Shown here: piece by piece, positions 53,972-63,139 of the stretch | How the letters are laid out: each line of letters begins with the position of its first letter | Numbering within the stretch: position 1 is the stretch's first letter | Source of the DNA: Candidatus Methanomethylophilaceae archaeon | GTDB lineage: Archaea; Thermoplasmatota; Thermoplasmata; Methanomassiliicoccales; Methanomethylophilaceae | Length of the DNA: 64,000 bases | Direction: 5' to 3' | Assembly (NCBI GenBank): GCA_017519045.1 | Contig: JAFWTC010000027.1 | Span: 35,520-99,519, forward strand | Notes under the pieces: model-generated | The model's database searches: none | Told to the model about the DNA's origin: nothing | What the model saw: the letters and a program-made list of their open reading frames with translations, nothing else | Translations under genes and position numbers: made by a program

Positions 53972-55273
53972 ATGGCTTTCTGGAACGAGGAGATCGAGAC
54001 AATGCCCCGCGAGGAGCTGGAGAAGATGCAGCTGAGGCTGATCAAGGAGAAGGTCCGCGAGATGTACGGCCTCTCCGAGTTCTTCCGCGAGATGATGAAG
54101 TCCGCCGGCCTCACTCCGGACGACATCAACAGCTTCGAGGATTTCCGGAAGGTCCCCTTCATGAGGAAGTCGGACCTTCGCGACCATTATCCGGACGGGC
54201 TGTTCGTGAGACCATACGACGACCTCGTCAGGATCCATGTGTCCTCTGGCACCACGGGGAAGCCGACCGTCGTCGGGTACACCAAGAACGACCTGGACAA
54301 CTGGACCGAGTCCCTGGCCAGAGGGATGACATCGTTCGGGATGTCCAGGAAGGACATGATGCAGAACTGCCACGGATACGGTCTGTTCACCGGCGGGCTG
54401 GGGGTCCACTACGGCGCCGAGAGGATAGGCGCCACGGTCCTGCCTACCAGCACCGGGAACACCTCCAGGCAGATCCAGCTGATCCGCGACCTGCCCGTGA
54501 CCGTCATCGCCGGCACGCCTTCCTACATGTTCCACATCGCCGACGTCTGCGACCAGATGGGCATCGACATCCGCCGCGACACGAAGCTGAAGCTCGCGAT
54601 CGCGGGAGGGGAGCCCTGGTCCGAGAGCATGCGCGTGAAGCTCCAGGAGAGGACGGGGATACACGTCCACAACTGCTACGGGGCCAGCGAGTTCTACGGC
54701 CCGATGTTCCTCGAATGCGAGAAGCAATGCGGGCTCCACGTCTGGGCCGACCTGTGCTACATGGAGATACTGGACAAGGACGGCAACCCGTGCAAGGACG
54801 GGGAGAGGGGGGAGATCGTCGTCACCATGCTGAAGAAGGAGGCGTTCCCTCTCATCAGGTACAAGATCGGGGACATATCAGCCTTGGATTGGACCCCCTG
54901 CGCCTGCGGTAGGACTCATCCCAGGCTCATGAGGATATCCGGCCGCACCGACGACATGCTGGTAGTCCGCGGAGTCAACGTGTTCCCGTCCCAGATCGAG
55001 AGCGTCATAGGTGAGCTCCCGTTCCTGTCTCCTTTCTACCACATCACTCTGGAGAACCGCAACTACATGGACTCCATGACAGTGGCAGTCGAGCTCGCCG
55101 AGGATGCGCTCACGGACGACTCCACCGAGATAAACAGGATGACCAACGAGCTCTCCAGGAGGTTGAAGGATGTCCTGAACATCAAGGCGGAGGTGAGGCT
55201 GGAGCTTCCGGGAACCTTGGAGAGGTTCGAGGGGAAGGCCAAGCACGTCACTGACAACAGGAGCTACGACTGA
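53972..55273 (+). CDS. paaK: Phenylacetate-CoA ligase family AMP-forming enzyme (copy 2)
   Basis: This 433-residue paralogue of the gene at 46952 shares all motifs: SSGTTGKPTVVGYT, SEFYGPMFLECEKQCG, LIRYKIGDIS and GRTDDMLVVRGVNVFPSQIE. I use the ATG at 53972, which lines up with the first copy and has AAGGTG eight bases upstream; an ATG at 53939 is in frame. It has no ACT partner. The HTH gene on the other strand ends directly against its TGA (TGATCG). Confidence 0.92.
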   Translation: MAFWNEEIETMPREELEKMQLRLIKEKVREMYGLSEFFREMMKSAGLTPDDINSFEDFRKVPFMRKSDLRDHYPDGLFVRPYDDLVRIHVSSGTTGKPTVVGYTKNDLDNWTESLARGMTSFGMSRKDMMQNCHGYGLFTGGLGVHYGAERIGATVLPTSTGNTSRQIQLIRDLPVTVIAGTPSYMFHIADVCDQMGIDIRRDTKLKLAIAGGEPWSESMRVKLQERTGIHVHNCYGASEFYGPMFLECEKQCGLHVWADLCYMEILDKDGNPCKDGERGEIVVTMLKKEAFPLIRYKIGDISALDWTPCACGRTHPRLMRISGRTDDMLVVRGVNVFPSQIESVIGELPFLSPFYHITLENRNYMDSMTVAVELAEDALTDDSTEINRMTNELSRRLKDVLNIKAEVRLELPGTLERFEGKAKHVTDNRSYD

Positions 55274-55621
55274 TCGGAGGAACGAGTCCGTCCGCATCAG
55301 GTTGATGCTGTCCTTGAGGAAGTCCGACATTATGTCCGCCATGGACACGCCGGACTCCTCCTCCATGCGGCACACCAACACGGCGCAGGACTCCCCCCTC
55401 GGAGTGAGGTTGTAGAGGGTCTTCCTGGATCCTCTCTCCTTCGGCATCCTGAACAGCAGCCCTCTCTCCTCCATGAGGTCGAGCTTGTCGGCCATGCGGG
55501 GGTTGGTGCTCACGGCCCTGTAGATGTCCGATTTGCTCTTGGGTCCGCATAGGTGCAGGAACACCAGTATGCGCATTACATGCTTGGTCTCGAACAGTCT
55601 GAAATTGTTTTCCGAGGTCAT
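55274..55621 (-). CDS. Winged-helix transcriptional regulator
   Basis: This 115-residue protein has an HTH-like segment (LCGPKSKSDIYRAVSTNPRMADKLDLM) and a wing (LFRMPKERGSRKTLYNLTPRGE), the pattern of archaeal MarR/PadR-like regulators. CGA at 55274-55276 follows LMRTDSFL and abuts the paaK stop. The standard stop is TGA at 54878-54880, which would be antisense to paaK for 132 codons. The ATG is 25 nt from a TATA box, and it may regulate the adjacent paaK. Confidence 0.75.
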
Positions 55622-55640
55622 GCATGGACGATGTCTGACG

Positions 55641-55650
55641 CGGTTTTAAT
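55641..55650 (-). promoter_or_regulatory. TATA box for the HTH gene
   Basis: The minus strand reads ATTAAAACCG, centred 25 nt before the ATG at 55621. It lies downstream of the CGA that ends the gene at 55689. Confidence 0.5.
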
Positions 55651-55688
55651 TCAGACAGAGATGGTTTAAGGTTGTTAGAGTAGAGGCG

Positions 55689-56090
55689 TCGATGTCTCTT
55701 CATCGCGCATGTCAACGTCTCCTTCCATGCGAACCCGTCGCCGGTCGGAGCGCGCTTCCTGGTGTAGAACCATCCGTCGAAGGCGTACGGGGTCTCGTAG
55801 CCGGTGGCGCGGATCATGATGTAGCGGCTGTCGCCGTCCGATTCCAGGGTTACGCGGACGTCAGGCATCCTGTTGATCCTGGCTGACATGATCTCCAGGA
55901 CGGTGTCGACGTCCTTCTCGGACAATTCATCGCCGATGGCGCGGCCGTCCTTCCCTGTTCCGATGAGGACGGTGGCCTTGTTGAACCGGTTGAGCATGGC
56001 TGTCATGGATCTGACGGCGGAATCGGCCTTTTCCATGCAATCGAAGAAAGCGACGGTCCAGCCCTCTGCGGGAACGGAGGCAGGTTCCAT
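55689..56090 (-). CDS. Conserved-looking protein of unknown function
   Basis: This 133-residue protein is predicted to be soluble alpha/beta. It has alternating charged and hydrophobic segments (FFDCMEKADSAVRSM, RVTLESDGDSRYIMIRATGYE, FDGWFYTRKRAP). I do not recognise the family. The ATG is 22-24 nt from a TATA-like TTTTAAACC. CGA at 55689-55691 follows TCAMKRH. The standard stop is TGA at 55248-55250, which would run through the HTH gene and its promoter. Confidence 0.55.
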
Positions 56091-56156
56091 GGAATCAACG
56101 GCGAATGGTTTAAAAGGGGTCTCCGCGCCGCGGTTGACGCGGAAACCCTAGGAACA

Positions 56157-57377
56157 TCACTCCTCGTCCACGGGGTTCCTCTTGGAGTCGAAGTCCTCGT
56201 CGTCCTCCTCGTCCCTGAAGACGGTTCCGGACATGAGGTCCTGGTAGAGCTCGTAGAGGTCGTCGGTGGACAGGCTGCGGTGCTGGTCGGACGCGTTCTG
56301 CCTGACGAGCTCGGTCAGCTCCTCGGCCTGGTCGGGGTCGATGCCGAGGTCGAGGGACTTCAGGAGGTAGATGACGCTCTCGACGCTGCAGTGCTTACCG
56401 AGGACGACCTCCCTCTCTCCTCCGACGACCGCGGGGTCGTAGGGCTCGAGGATCTCGATGGCGGAGGAGCTTCCGTCGGCGCTCAGGCCCGCCTCCTGCG
56501 CGAAGCATCCGCTTCCGAGCACGGGCTTGGACTCCCAGATCTTGCGCCCGGAGGCCCTGGAGAGCGCGACGGCGGCGCTCTTGAGCGCGGTGAGGTTGAT
56601 TCCGGTGGACATCTTCAGCTTCTCCTCCGAGATAAGGGCGACCTCCTCGAGGGGGGCGTTCCCGGCTCTGGAGCCGATTCCGAGCAGAGACGCTCCGACG
56701 AACGTGGCTCCCGCCTTGATCCCGGCGAGGCTGTTAGCGGTCGCCAGGCCGAAGTCGTTGCGGGACTGGATCTCTATGTCCATCTCGGTGACCTGCTTGA
56801 GGATCTTGACCCTCTCGAAAGTGGAGAAGGGCTCCTCCACGCCCACGCTGTCGTTGTAGACGAGACGGTCCGCGCCAGCCTCCTTGGCGTCGAGGGCGAA
56901 GTTCATGAGGAACGGGAGCGAGGCGCGGGTCGCGTCCTCCATGATGCATGAGACGTAGAGGTCCTTCTCGACGGCGTAGGAGACGGCCTCGAACATCTTG
57001 TTCCTGACCCAGTCGGGGGTCTTGCCCATCCTCCTGGTCATCTGGATCTCGGAGACGGGAATCCCGATGGACACGGCGTCGACATCGCACTCTATGCTGT
57101 CGTCGATGTCCTTCTTCTCGGCCCTGTTGTAGGCCATGACGGAGGCGTTGAGCCCCATGCGGGAGATCCTCCTGACGGTCTTCTTCTCCTCTGCGCCGGT
57201 GAACGGGGAGCCCACGTCGATCTGGGCGACTCCGGCGTTGTCCAGAAGCTTGGCTATCCTGTACTTCTCGGTATTGGATAGGACTACTCCGGACGCATTC
57301 TCCGAGTCCCTGATGGTCGTGTCGCAAATGCAGATCTGCCTGTTCAAGTACGCTTTTACCTCGTTCTTGCTTTTCAT
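56157..57377 (-). CDS. LeuA/NifV-family acyltransferase-like protein lacking the HxH motif
   Basis: This 406-residue HMGL-like barrel related to homocitrate/isopropylmalate synthases has DTTIRDSENA at the start, GATFVGASLLGIGSRAGNAPLEE and GKHCS. The metal-binding HxHND motif reads QSRND here: both histidines are replaced (Gln and Arg). This predicts loss or change of the classical acetyl-CoA condensation. The C-terminal 40 residues are acidic. A TATA-like TTATTTATAC lies 65 nt upstream, leaving a leader of about 40 nt. Confidence 0.82.
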   Translation of the reverse strand: MKSKNEVKAYLNRQICICDTTIRDSENASGVVLSNTEKYRIAKLLDNAGVAQIDVGSPFTGAEEKKTVRRISRMGLNASVMAYNRAEKKDIDDSIECDVDAVSIGIPVSEIQMTRRMGKTPDWVRNKMFEAVSYAVEKDLYVSCIMEDATRASLPFLMNFALDAKEAGADRLVYNDSVGVEEPFSTFERVKILKQVTEMDIEIQSRNDFGLATANSLAGIKAGATFVGASLLGIGSRAGNAPLEEVALISEEKLKMSTGINLTALKSAAVALSRASGRKIWESKPVLGSGCFAQEAGLSADGSSSAIEILEPYDPAVVGGEREVVLGKHCSVESVIYLLKSLDLGIDPDQAEELTELVRQNASDQHRSLSTDDLYELYQDLMSGTVFRDEEDDEDFDSKRNPVDEE

Positions 57378-57440
57378 GGATTGGCCCCCGTGTGAAGCGC
57401 CGCCTAGCGGTGCGTAGGTTCGCGTCTCCGTATGCCTGTA

Positions 57441-57450
57441 GTATAAATAA
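57441..57450 (-). promoter_or_regulatory. TATA box for the LeuA/NifV-like gene
   Basis: The minus strand reads TTATTTATAC, about 68 nt before the ATG at 57377. Confidence 0.4.
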
Positions 57451-57482
57451 AACTAAGTGGTCGGACTCGGGCCGGCGACGCG

Positions 57483-58517
57483 TCATTCCATCTTGTATCT
57501 CAGTATTGCGCCCATCCCTCCGAGGGCGGCCAGCTGCTTTCCGCCGTCGTGCTGCCCGGACACGACGATGACCTGCCCCTTCTGCGCTTCAACGGCCTTC
57601 ACAACGTCGTCGAGGTCTTCCTCGCGGAGCTTCTCGTCCAGAACCAGCAGCTTCTCCACGGCGCCGGATCCGGCGGCGGCGGATATCTGCGCCGGCCCGT
57701 ATGTCGCAGGGCCGTTCTTCCCTATCGTCGACATCAGCTCCTCGACGGCCTCCAGCTCCGTCCCGACGGACGACTCCCTCAGCAGGTCCGCGCCCATCCC
57801 CGTCTTCATGAGCTCGTTGACGCCCGCCATCCCGGACTGCCCGGTGTGGTAGACGAACGTCCTCCCCATCCTGCCGTCCTTCTTCAGATACTCTGCCAGC
57901 TGCTCCTTCTCGAATCCGGGGCCGAGTATGACCAGCGGCATGTTGGGCTCCGCCGAGGCGGCGATCTTCTCGGCTATCTCCGCATGATATCCGTCGGCTT
58001 GCGGCTTCTCGGCGTATTGCTTCCCGGACCTCCCCGAGCGTACGGTGGCCAGCTCCTTCAGGCCGAACTGCCTCAGGACGGCGATGGTCGCCTCGTCCTG
58101 GTCGAGGGAGACGAACATGATGCGCGGCTTCCTGGAGTCGACGACGGCCCTCCTGACCCTTTCAGTCTGGGTCTCCTTCCACCTTTTCTTCGAGATCGTG
58201 AGGCTGTCCCCGTTCTCGAACATCAGCGTATGGTGCTGGCCGATGTCCTGGGGCCCGGTCTCGATGGTCCCGAGCAGCTTGAGGCGAAGGTCGTCCTCTG
58301 AGAACTCTATCTTCTCAACCCTGACGCCGAGCGTCATCCTTCTCTTCTCCGACCTCTCGGCGCGGAGCTTGTCGGCCGACTTCTCCTCGCGCCTGGTCGT
58401 GGAGGCGGTCACCAGGTCTCCGACCTCGACGATGTTGTAAAGATGCCATAGGTCCTCGTCGGTCTCTACCTGAAGCCTGACGTCGCCGGAGGAGGGGTCC
58501 TCGTTGAGAACGCGCAT
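57483..58517 (-). CDS. pelA: Pelota (Dom34) ribosome rescue factor
   Basis: The 344-residue protein has three domains like eRF1: an N-terminal Sm-like domain (about 1-125; IVEVGDLVTASTTRREEKS), central (about 130-255) and C-terminal (about 260-340). It binds stalled archaeal ribosomes with an aEF1A-type GTPase to split them. There is no GGQ motif, as expected. It is a single-gene unit. Confidence 0.94.
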   Translation of the reverse strand: MRVLNEDPSSGDVRLQVETDEDLWHLYNIVEVGDLVTASTTRREEKSADKLRAERSEKRRMTLGVRVEKIEFSEDDLRLKLLGTIETGPQDIGQHHTLMFENGDSLTISKKRWKETQTERVRRAVVDSRKPRIMFVSLDQDEATIAVLRQFGLKELATVRSGRSGKQYAEKPQADGYHAEIAEKIAASAEPNMPLVILGPGFEKEQLAEYLKKDGRMGRTFVYHTGQSGMAGVNELMKTGMGADLLRESSVGTELEAVEELMSTIGKNGPATYGPAQISAAAGSGAVEKLLVLDEKLREEDLDDVVKAVEAQKGQVIVVSGQHDGGKQLAALGGMGAILRYKME

Positions 58518-58653
58518 GAACTCTCAATGTCGTTCCCGTACTAAACATTCGCCCGTTCCGAGAAACTCTAAGCGGTCTGTTCAGTAAGACTGGCTTTCGT
58601 TTGTCCATTATCCGACAGCACTCAGTTGAAGCTGTCCGTGTGAAAGCATAGGG

Positions 58654-58662
58654 GTTAAATAC
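58654..58662 (+). promoter_or_regulatory. TATA box for carAB
   Basis: GTTAAATAC is centred about 30 nt before the carA ATG. Confidence 0.5.
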
Positions 58663-58687
58663 GGTTCCAGAATCTGATTGAATCCCG

Positions 58688-59773
58688 ATGGCATGCGGTT
58701 ATTTGGTCCTCGAGGACGGAACGGCTTATGAAGGAGAGCTGTTCGGGTCCGAGACGGATGCGGTCGGCGAAGTAGTATTCTCGACGGGAATGGACGGTTA
58801 TCAAGAGAGTCTGACGGACCCTTCCTTCAGGGGCCAGATTCTCGTCTCCACTTATCCGCTCGTGGGCGATTATGGGATCGCGGACGGTTTCGACCAGTCC
58901 GACGCGGTCCACGTCCGCGGCCTGGTGGTCAGGGAGTACTGCAGGCATCCCTCCATGATGTACGGAGGGAAGACGCTCGACTCGTATATGAAGAAGCACG
59001 GCGTGCCCGGGATCTCCGGCATCGACACCCGCGACCTCGTCATCAAGATCCGGACAGAAGGGACGGTGAAGGGGGCGATCGTCGGCGCCGGAGCCGACAT
59101 AGAGGAGACCGTGAAGGCGCTCAGGAAGATGCCTCTCCCGTCGGAGTGCAACCTGGTCGCGGAGGTGTCCTGCAAGGGCGTATCCCGCAGGGACAACGGG
59201 AATGGGACCCCGGTCGGGGTCCTGGACTGCGGGACCAAGAGGGGCATAGTCAGGGACCTGGACTCCAGGTTCGACACCGTGATCTTCCCGTACGACACTC
59301 CCGCGGACGTCATCGCGGACTCCAAGGTCAAGGGGCTGCTGGTCACCAACGGCCCGGGGGACCCGTCGCATCCCGCGATAGTCGCCACGGCCCAGAAGAC
59401 CGTGTCGGACCTCAGCTCCGTGATGCCGATATACGGGATATGCTACGGGAGCCAGATAATCGCCCGTGCCCTCGGCGGAAGCACCTACAAGATGAAGTTC
59501 GGCCACCGCGGATGCAACCAGCCAGTCAAGTTCGACGGCCGCGTGTACATAACGTCGCAGAACCATGGATACGCCGTGGACGAGTCCAGCCTCGAGGGGA
59601 CCGGGCTTGTCGCCAACCAAATCAACGTCAACGACGGGACTGTGGAGGGAGTCAGACACAAGGACCTCCCCATATTCACGTCCCAGTACCACCCGGAGGC
59701 TACGCCGGGGCCCACGGACACCGCGTTCCTGTTTGATGTGTTCGCCAAGATGGTCAAGGAGGGGAGGCTTTGA
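58688..59773 (+). CDS. carA: Carbamoyl-phosphate synthase small (glutaminase) subunit
   Basis: The 361-residue glutamine amidotransferase subunit supplies ammonia for carbamoyl phosphate. The N-terminal CPSase domain runs MACGYLVLEDGTAYEG; the GATase domain has the nucleophile Cys in YGICYGSQ, GHRGCNQPV and the catalytic His/Glu in SQYHPEATPGP. Its stop overlaps the carB start by two bases. Confidence 0.96.
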   Translation: MACGYLVLEDGTAYEGELFGSETDAVGEVVFSTGMDGYQESLTDPSFRGQILVSTYPLVGDYGIADGFDQSDAVHVRGLVVREYCRHPSMMYGGKTLDSYMKKHGVPGISGIDTRDLVIKIRTEGTVKGAIVGAGADIEETVKALRKMPLPSECNLVAEVSCKGVSRRDNGNGTPVGVLDCGTKRGIVRDLDSRFDTVIFPYDTPADVIADSKVKGLLVTNGPGDPSHPAIVATAQKTVSDLSSVMPIYGICYGSQIIARALGGSTYKMKFGHRGCNQPVKFDGRVYITSQNHGYAVDESSLEGTGLVANQINVNDGTVEGVRHKDLPIFTSQYHPEATPGPTDTAFLFDVFAKMVKEGRL

Positions 59774-62700
59774 GAAAGGATTACAAGAAACTGCTCGTCA
59801 TAGGATCGGGTCCGATCATCATAGGCCAGGCCGCCGAGTTCGACTTCTCCGGAACCCAGGCCTGCCGTTCCCTCAGGGAGGAGGGGTACAGCACCGTGCT
59901 GGTGAATTCCAATCCCGCGACCATCCAGACCGACACGGACACCGCCGACAGCGTCTACATCGAGCCGCTCCTCGCCGAGAACGTCGCCCGCATCATCGAG
60001 AAGGAGGGCGTCGACGGCGTCATATCCGGGATGGGCGGCCAGACCGCACTCAACATCTGTTCCGAGCTGGCCGACTCCGGCGAGCTGGAGAGGCTCGGCG
60101 CCGTCCTCGTGGGGACGCAGCCGGACGCCATCGCCATGTCGGAGGACAGGGAGCTCTTCAAGGAGACCATGGAGAGGATCGGGGAGCCCATCCCGCTGTC
60201 CAGGAGCGTCAACAGCATCCAGGAGGCCAAGGAGGCCGTGAAGGCCATCGGGAAGTATCCCGTCCTCATAAGGCCGGCGTACACCCTCGGAGGCACCGGA
60301 GGGGGGATCGCCCACGACGAGGCCGAGCTGGAGGAGATCTGCGCCCGCGGACTGGCTTACTCCAGGATCCACCAGGTGCTCATCGAGGAGAGCGTCCTCG
60401 GATGGAAGGAGTACGAGTACGAGGTGATGCGTGACTCCGACGACAACTGCATCATCATATGCAACATGGAGAACCTCGACGCCATGGGCATACACACCGG
60501 GGAGAGCATCGTGTGCGCCCCTTGTCTCACATTGTCGGACAAGGACCACCAGCGCCTCAGGTCCGCCGCGATAAAGGTGATACGCGCCCTCAACATCGAC
60601 GGAGGGTGCAACGTCCAGTTCGCATACAACCCTGCCAACGGGGATTACCGTTTGATAGAGGTCAACCCCCGCGTGTCGCGCTCTTCAGCCCTCGCGTCCA
60701 AGGCCACCGGATATCCCATAGCCAGGGTCGCCACCAAGATAGCCGTGGGATACACCCTGGACGAGATCCCCAACAGGATCACCGGGACCACCTACGCCGC
60801 GTTCGAGCCGTCCGTCGACTACGTCGTGATAAAGATCCCGCGCTGGCCCTTCGACAAGTTCCGCACCGTGGATCGCCACCTGGGGACCCAGATGAAGTCC
60901 ACCGGGGAGGTCATGTCCATAGGGAGGACCTTCGAGGAGGCCCTCCTGAAAGGGCTGAGGTCTCTGGAGATAGGCGTCAAGGGCCTGGACAGGTTCGAGG
61001 CCGACGACGATGCTTTGAGAGAGGAGCTGGTCAACGCCACCGACAAGCGCATCTTCGCCATGGGCGAGGCCCTCAGGAAAGGTTGGACGGTGGAGAAGGT
61101 CGCGGACCTGGCCAAGTGGGACGCGTTCTTCGTCCAGAAGCTCAAGAACATCGTCGACATGGAGGAGAGGATAAAAACCGGGCTCACTCCGGCCGTCCTG
61201 AAGAAGGCCAAGGAGATGGGGTTCTCCGACGACACCATCGGCGAGCTCTGCGGAGCCCCGTCCCTGGAGGTCCGCGCCAGGCGCAAGGCACAGGGGCTCA
61301 TTCCCGTGTACAAGATGGTGGATACCTGCGCCGCCGAGTTCGCCGCCCAGACCCCGTACTTCTATTCTACCTACGGCAGGTCCTCCGAAGTGGTCCCGGT
61401 CACGGACAAGAAGAAGGTGGTCATCATCGGAGGCGGGCCCATCAGGATCGGCCAGGGCATAGAGTTCGACTACTGCTGCGTCCATGGTGTCATGGCCCTT
61501 CAGGAGGAGGGCGTCGACGCTGTCATCATAAACAACAACCCCGAGACCGTGTCCACCGACTACGACATCTCCGACAGGCTCTACTTCGAGCCTCTCACCT
61601 TGGAGGACGTCCTGAACGCCGTGGAGTCCGAGGGCGCCGACGGGGTCATAGTCCAGTACGGCGGACAGACGTCCGTCAATCTGGCCGTCGATCTGGAGAA
61701 GGCCCTCGCGGGAACCGGGACCAGGATACTCGGGACCAGCCCCGACGACATGGACGTCGCCGAGGACCGGCGCAGGTTCTCGAAGCTCATGGACGAGCTC
61801 GGGATAAAGCAGCCCAGGTCCGGCACCGGGTACTCCTTCGAGGAGGCCAAGGCCATCGCCGAGGGCATAGGATATCCAGTCCTCGTCAGGCCGTCCTACG
61901 TCCTTGGCGGAAGGGCGATGGAGATCGTCTACTCCACCTCGGAGCTGAAGACGTACGTCGACACCGCCGTCAAGGTTTCCAGGAACCATCCGATCCTGGT
62001 CGACAAGTACCTCACCGAGGCGGTGGAGATCGATGTCGACGCCGTGTGCGACGGTACCGACGTGTACGTGGGAGGGATAATGGAGCACGTGGAGTACGCC
62101 GGGTGCCACTCCGGGGACGCCACAATGGTCCTGCCTCCCTTCACCCTTTCCAAGGCCGTGACTGACGAGATCGTCGACATCACCAGGCGCGTCGCCCTCG
62201 CCCTGAGGATCCGCGGCCTGATGAACCTGCAGCTGGCCGTCAAGAACGGGCAGGTGTACATGATAGAGGCGAACCCGAGGGCCTCCAGGACCGTCCCGTT
62301 CATCTCCAAGGCCACCGGGGTCCCCCTGGCGAAGGTCGCCACCAAGATCATGCTCGGGAAGACCCTGAAGGACTTCGGGCTGTCAGGTTACCGCGCGATC
62401 GACCATTACGCCATCAAGGCGTCCGTGTTCCCTTTCCTCAAGCTTCCCGGAGTCGACTCCATCCTCACCCCCGAGATGAAGTCCACCGGCGAGGTCATGG
62501 GGATAGACGAGGACTTCAGCAAGGCCTGCTACAAGGCGCTGGTCGCCGCAGGCAACAAGCTGCCCTCCGAGGGCGGGGTGTACGTGACCGTCAACGACCA
62601 GGACAAGGAGAAGATCCTCGAGCCGGTCAAGTGCCTGAAGGACATGGGATTCACCATCTACGCCACCAAGGGGACGTCCACGTACCTCAGGGAATGCGGG

Positions 62701-62976
62701 ATAGACACTGTCACCGTGTTCAAGCTCGACGAGGGCCAGAAGCCCAACGCCGTCGGCCTCATGAGGGACGGAAAGATCAACCTGGTCATCAACACGCCCT
62801 CCCAGAAGTCCGGAGCCATACGCGACGGATACACCATGCGCAGGCTGGCCGTCGAGCTTGAGATACCCTTCATGACCACCGTCCAGGGCGCCGACGTCGC
62901 CGTACGCGCCATCAAGGTCGCCAAGTCCGGGGCCTTGGGGGTCAGGAGCGTGAAGGAGTTCCACGGCCTGGTCTGA
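59770..62976 (+). CDS. carB: Carbamoyl-phosphate synthase large subunit
   Basis: The 1068-residue enzyme has two ATP-grasp halves (about 1-400 and 545-935) with GSGPIIIGQAAEFDFSG and GGGPIRIGQGIEFDYCC, and a C-terminal MGS-like regulatory domain (about 940-1068). It makes carbamoyl phosphate for pyrimidines and arginine. The start is TTG (59770-59772), overlapping the carA TGA. No CGA codon appears in the frame. Confidence 0.96.
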   Translation: MRKDYKKLLVIGSGPIIIGQAAEFDFSGTQACRSLREEGYSTVLVNSNPATIQTDTDTADSVYIEPLLAENVARIIEKEGVDGVISGMGGQTALNICSELADSGELERLGAVLVGTQPDAIAMSEDRELFKETMERIGEPIPLSRSVNSIQEAKEAVKAIGKYPVLIRPAYTLGGTGGGIAHDEAELEEICARGLAYSRIHQVLIEESVLGWKEYEYEVMRDSDDNCIIICNMENLDAMGIHTGESIVCAPCLTLSDKDHQRLRSAAIKVIRALNIDGGCNVQFAYNPANGDYRLIEVNPRVSRSSALASKATGYPIARVATKIAVGYTLDEIPNRITGTTYAAFEPSVDYVVIKIPRWPFDKFRTVDRHLGTQMKSTGEVMSIGRTFEEALLKGLRSLEIGVKGLDRFEADDDALREELVNATDKRIFAMGEALRKGWTVEKVADLAKWDAFFVQKLKNIVDMEERIKTGLTPAVLKKAKEMGFSDDTIGELCGAPSLEVRARRKAQGLIPVYKMVDTCAAEFAAQTPYFYSTYGRSSEVVPVTDKKKVVIIGGGPIRIGQGIEFDYCCVHGVMALQEEGVDAVIINNNPETVSTDYDISDRLYFEPLTLEDVLNAVESEGADGVIVQYGGQTSVNLAVDLEKALAGTGTRILGTSPDDMDVAEDRRRFSKLMDELGIKQPRSGTGYSFEEAKAIAEGIGYPVLVRPSYVLGGRAMEIVYSTSELKTYVDTAVKVSRNHPILVDKYLTEAVEIDVDAVCDGTDVYVGGIMEHVEYAGCHSGDATMVLPPFTLSKAVTDEIVDITRRVALALRIRGLMNLQLAVKNGQVYMIEANPRASRTVPFISKATGVPLAKVATKIMLGKTLKDFGLSGYRAIDHYAIKASVFPFLKLPGVDSILTPEMKSTGEVMGIDEDFSKACYKALVAAGNKLPSEGGVYVTVNDQDKEKILEPVKCLKDMGFTIYATKGTSTYLRECGIDTVTVFKLDEGQKPNAVGLMRDGKINLVINTPSQKSGAIRDGYTMRRLAVELEIPFMTTVQGADVAVRAIKVAKSGALGVRSVKEFHGLV

Positions 62977-62987
62977 TTCGAAAACAT

Positions 62988-63012
62988 CCGGGGCTCTGCC
63001 CCGGCCATTTTT
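62988..63012 (+). terminator. Hairpin with T tract after carB
   Basis: CCGGGG and CCCCGG (62988-62993 / 62999-63004) flank CTCTG and are followed by a T-rich tail, 12 nt after the carB stop. Confidence 0.6.
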
Positions 63013-63056
63013 CATAAGTTTAGATATTTTTTTCCTTTAACCTGATTGGGCATAAT

Positions 63057-63067
63057 GGTATATACGG
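63057..63067 (+). promoter_or_regulatory. TATA box for the terminal secreted protein gene
   Basis: GGTATATACGG is about 80 nt before the ATG at 63140, giving a leader of roughly 55 nt that includes a palindrome and a GGGAGGA ribosome-binding site. Confidence 0.4.
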
Positions 63068-63085
63068 TCAATCGGATTCTTTCGT

Positions 63086-63106
63086 TATTGGATGTTATGT
63101 CCAATA
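63086..63106. promoter_or_regulatory. 7-bp inverted repeat in the leader of the secreted protein gene
   Basis: TATTGGA-TGTTATG-TCCAATA lies between the TATA box and the start codon, about where transcription should begin. This is a plausible operator or leader hairpin. Confidence 0.35.
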
Positions 63107-63139
63107 TGCAGTCAATCCTCGAAGGGAGGAATCTGAACG

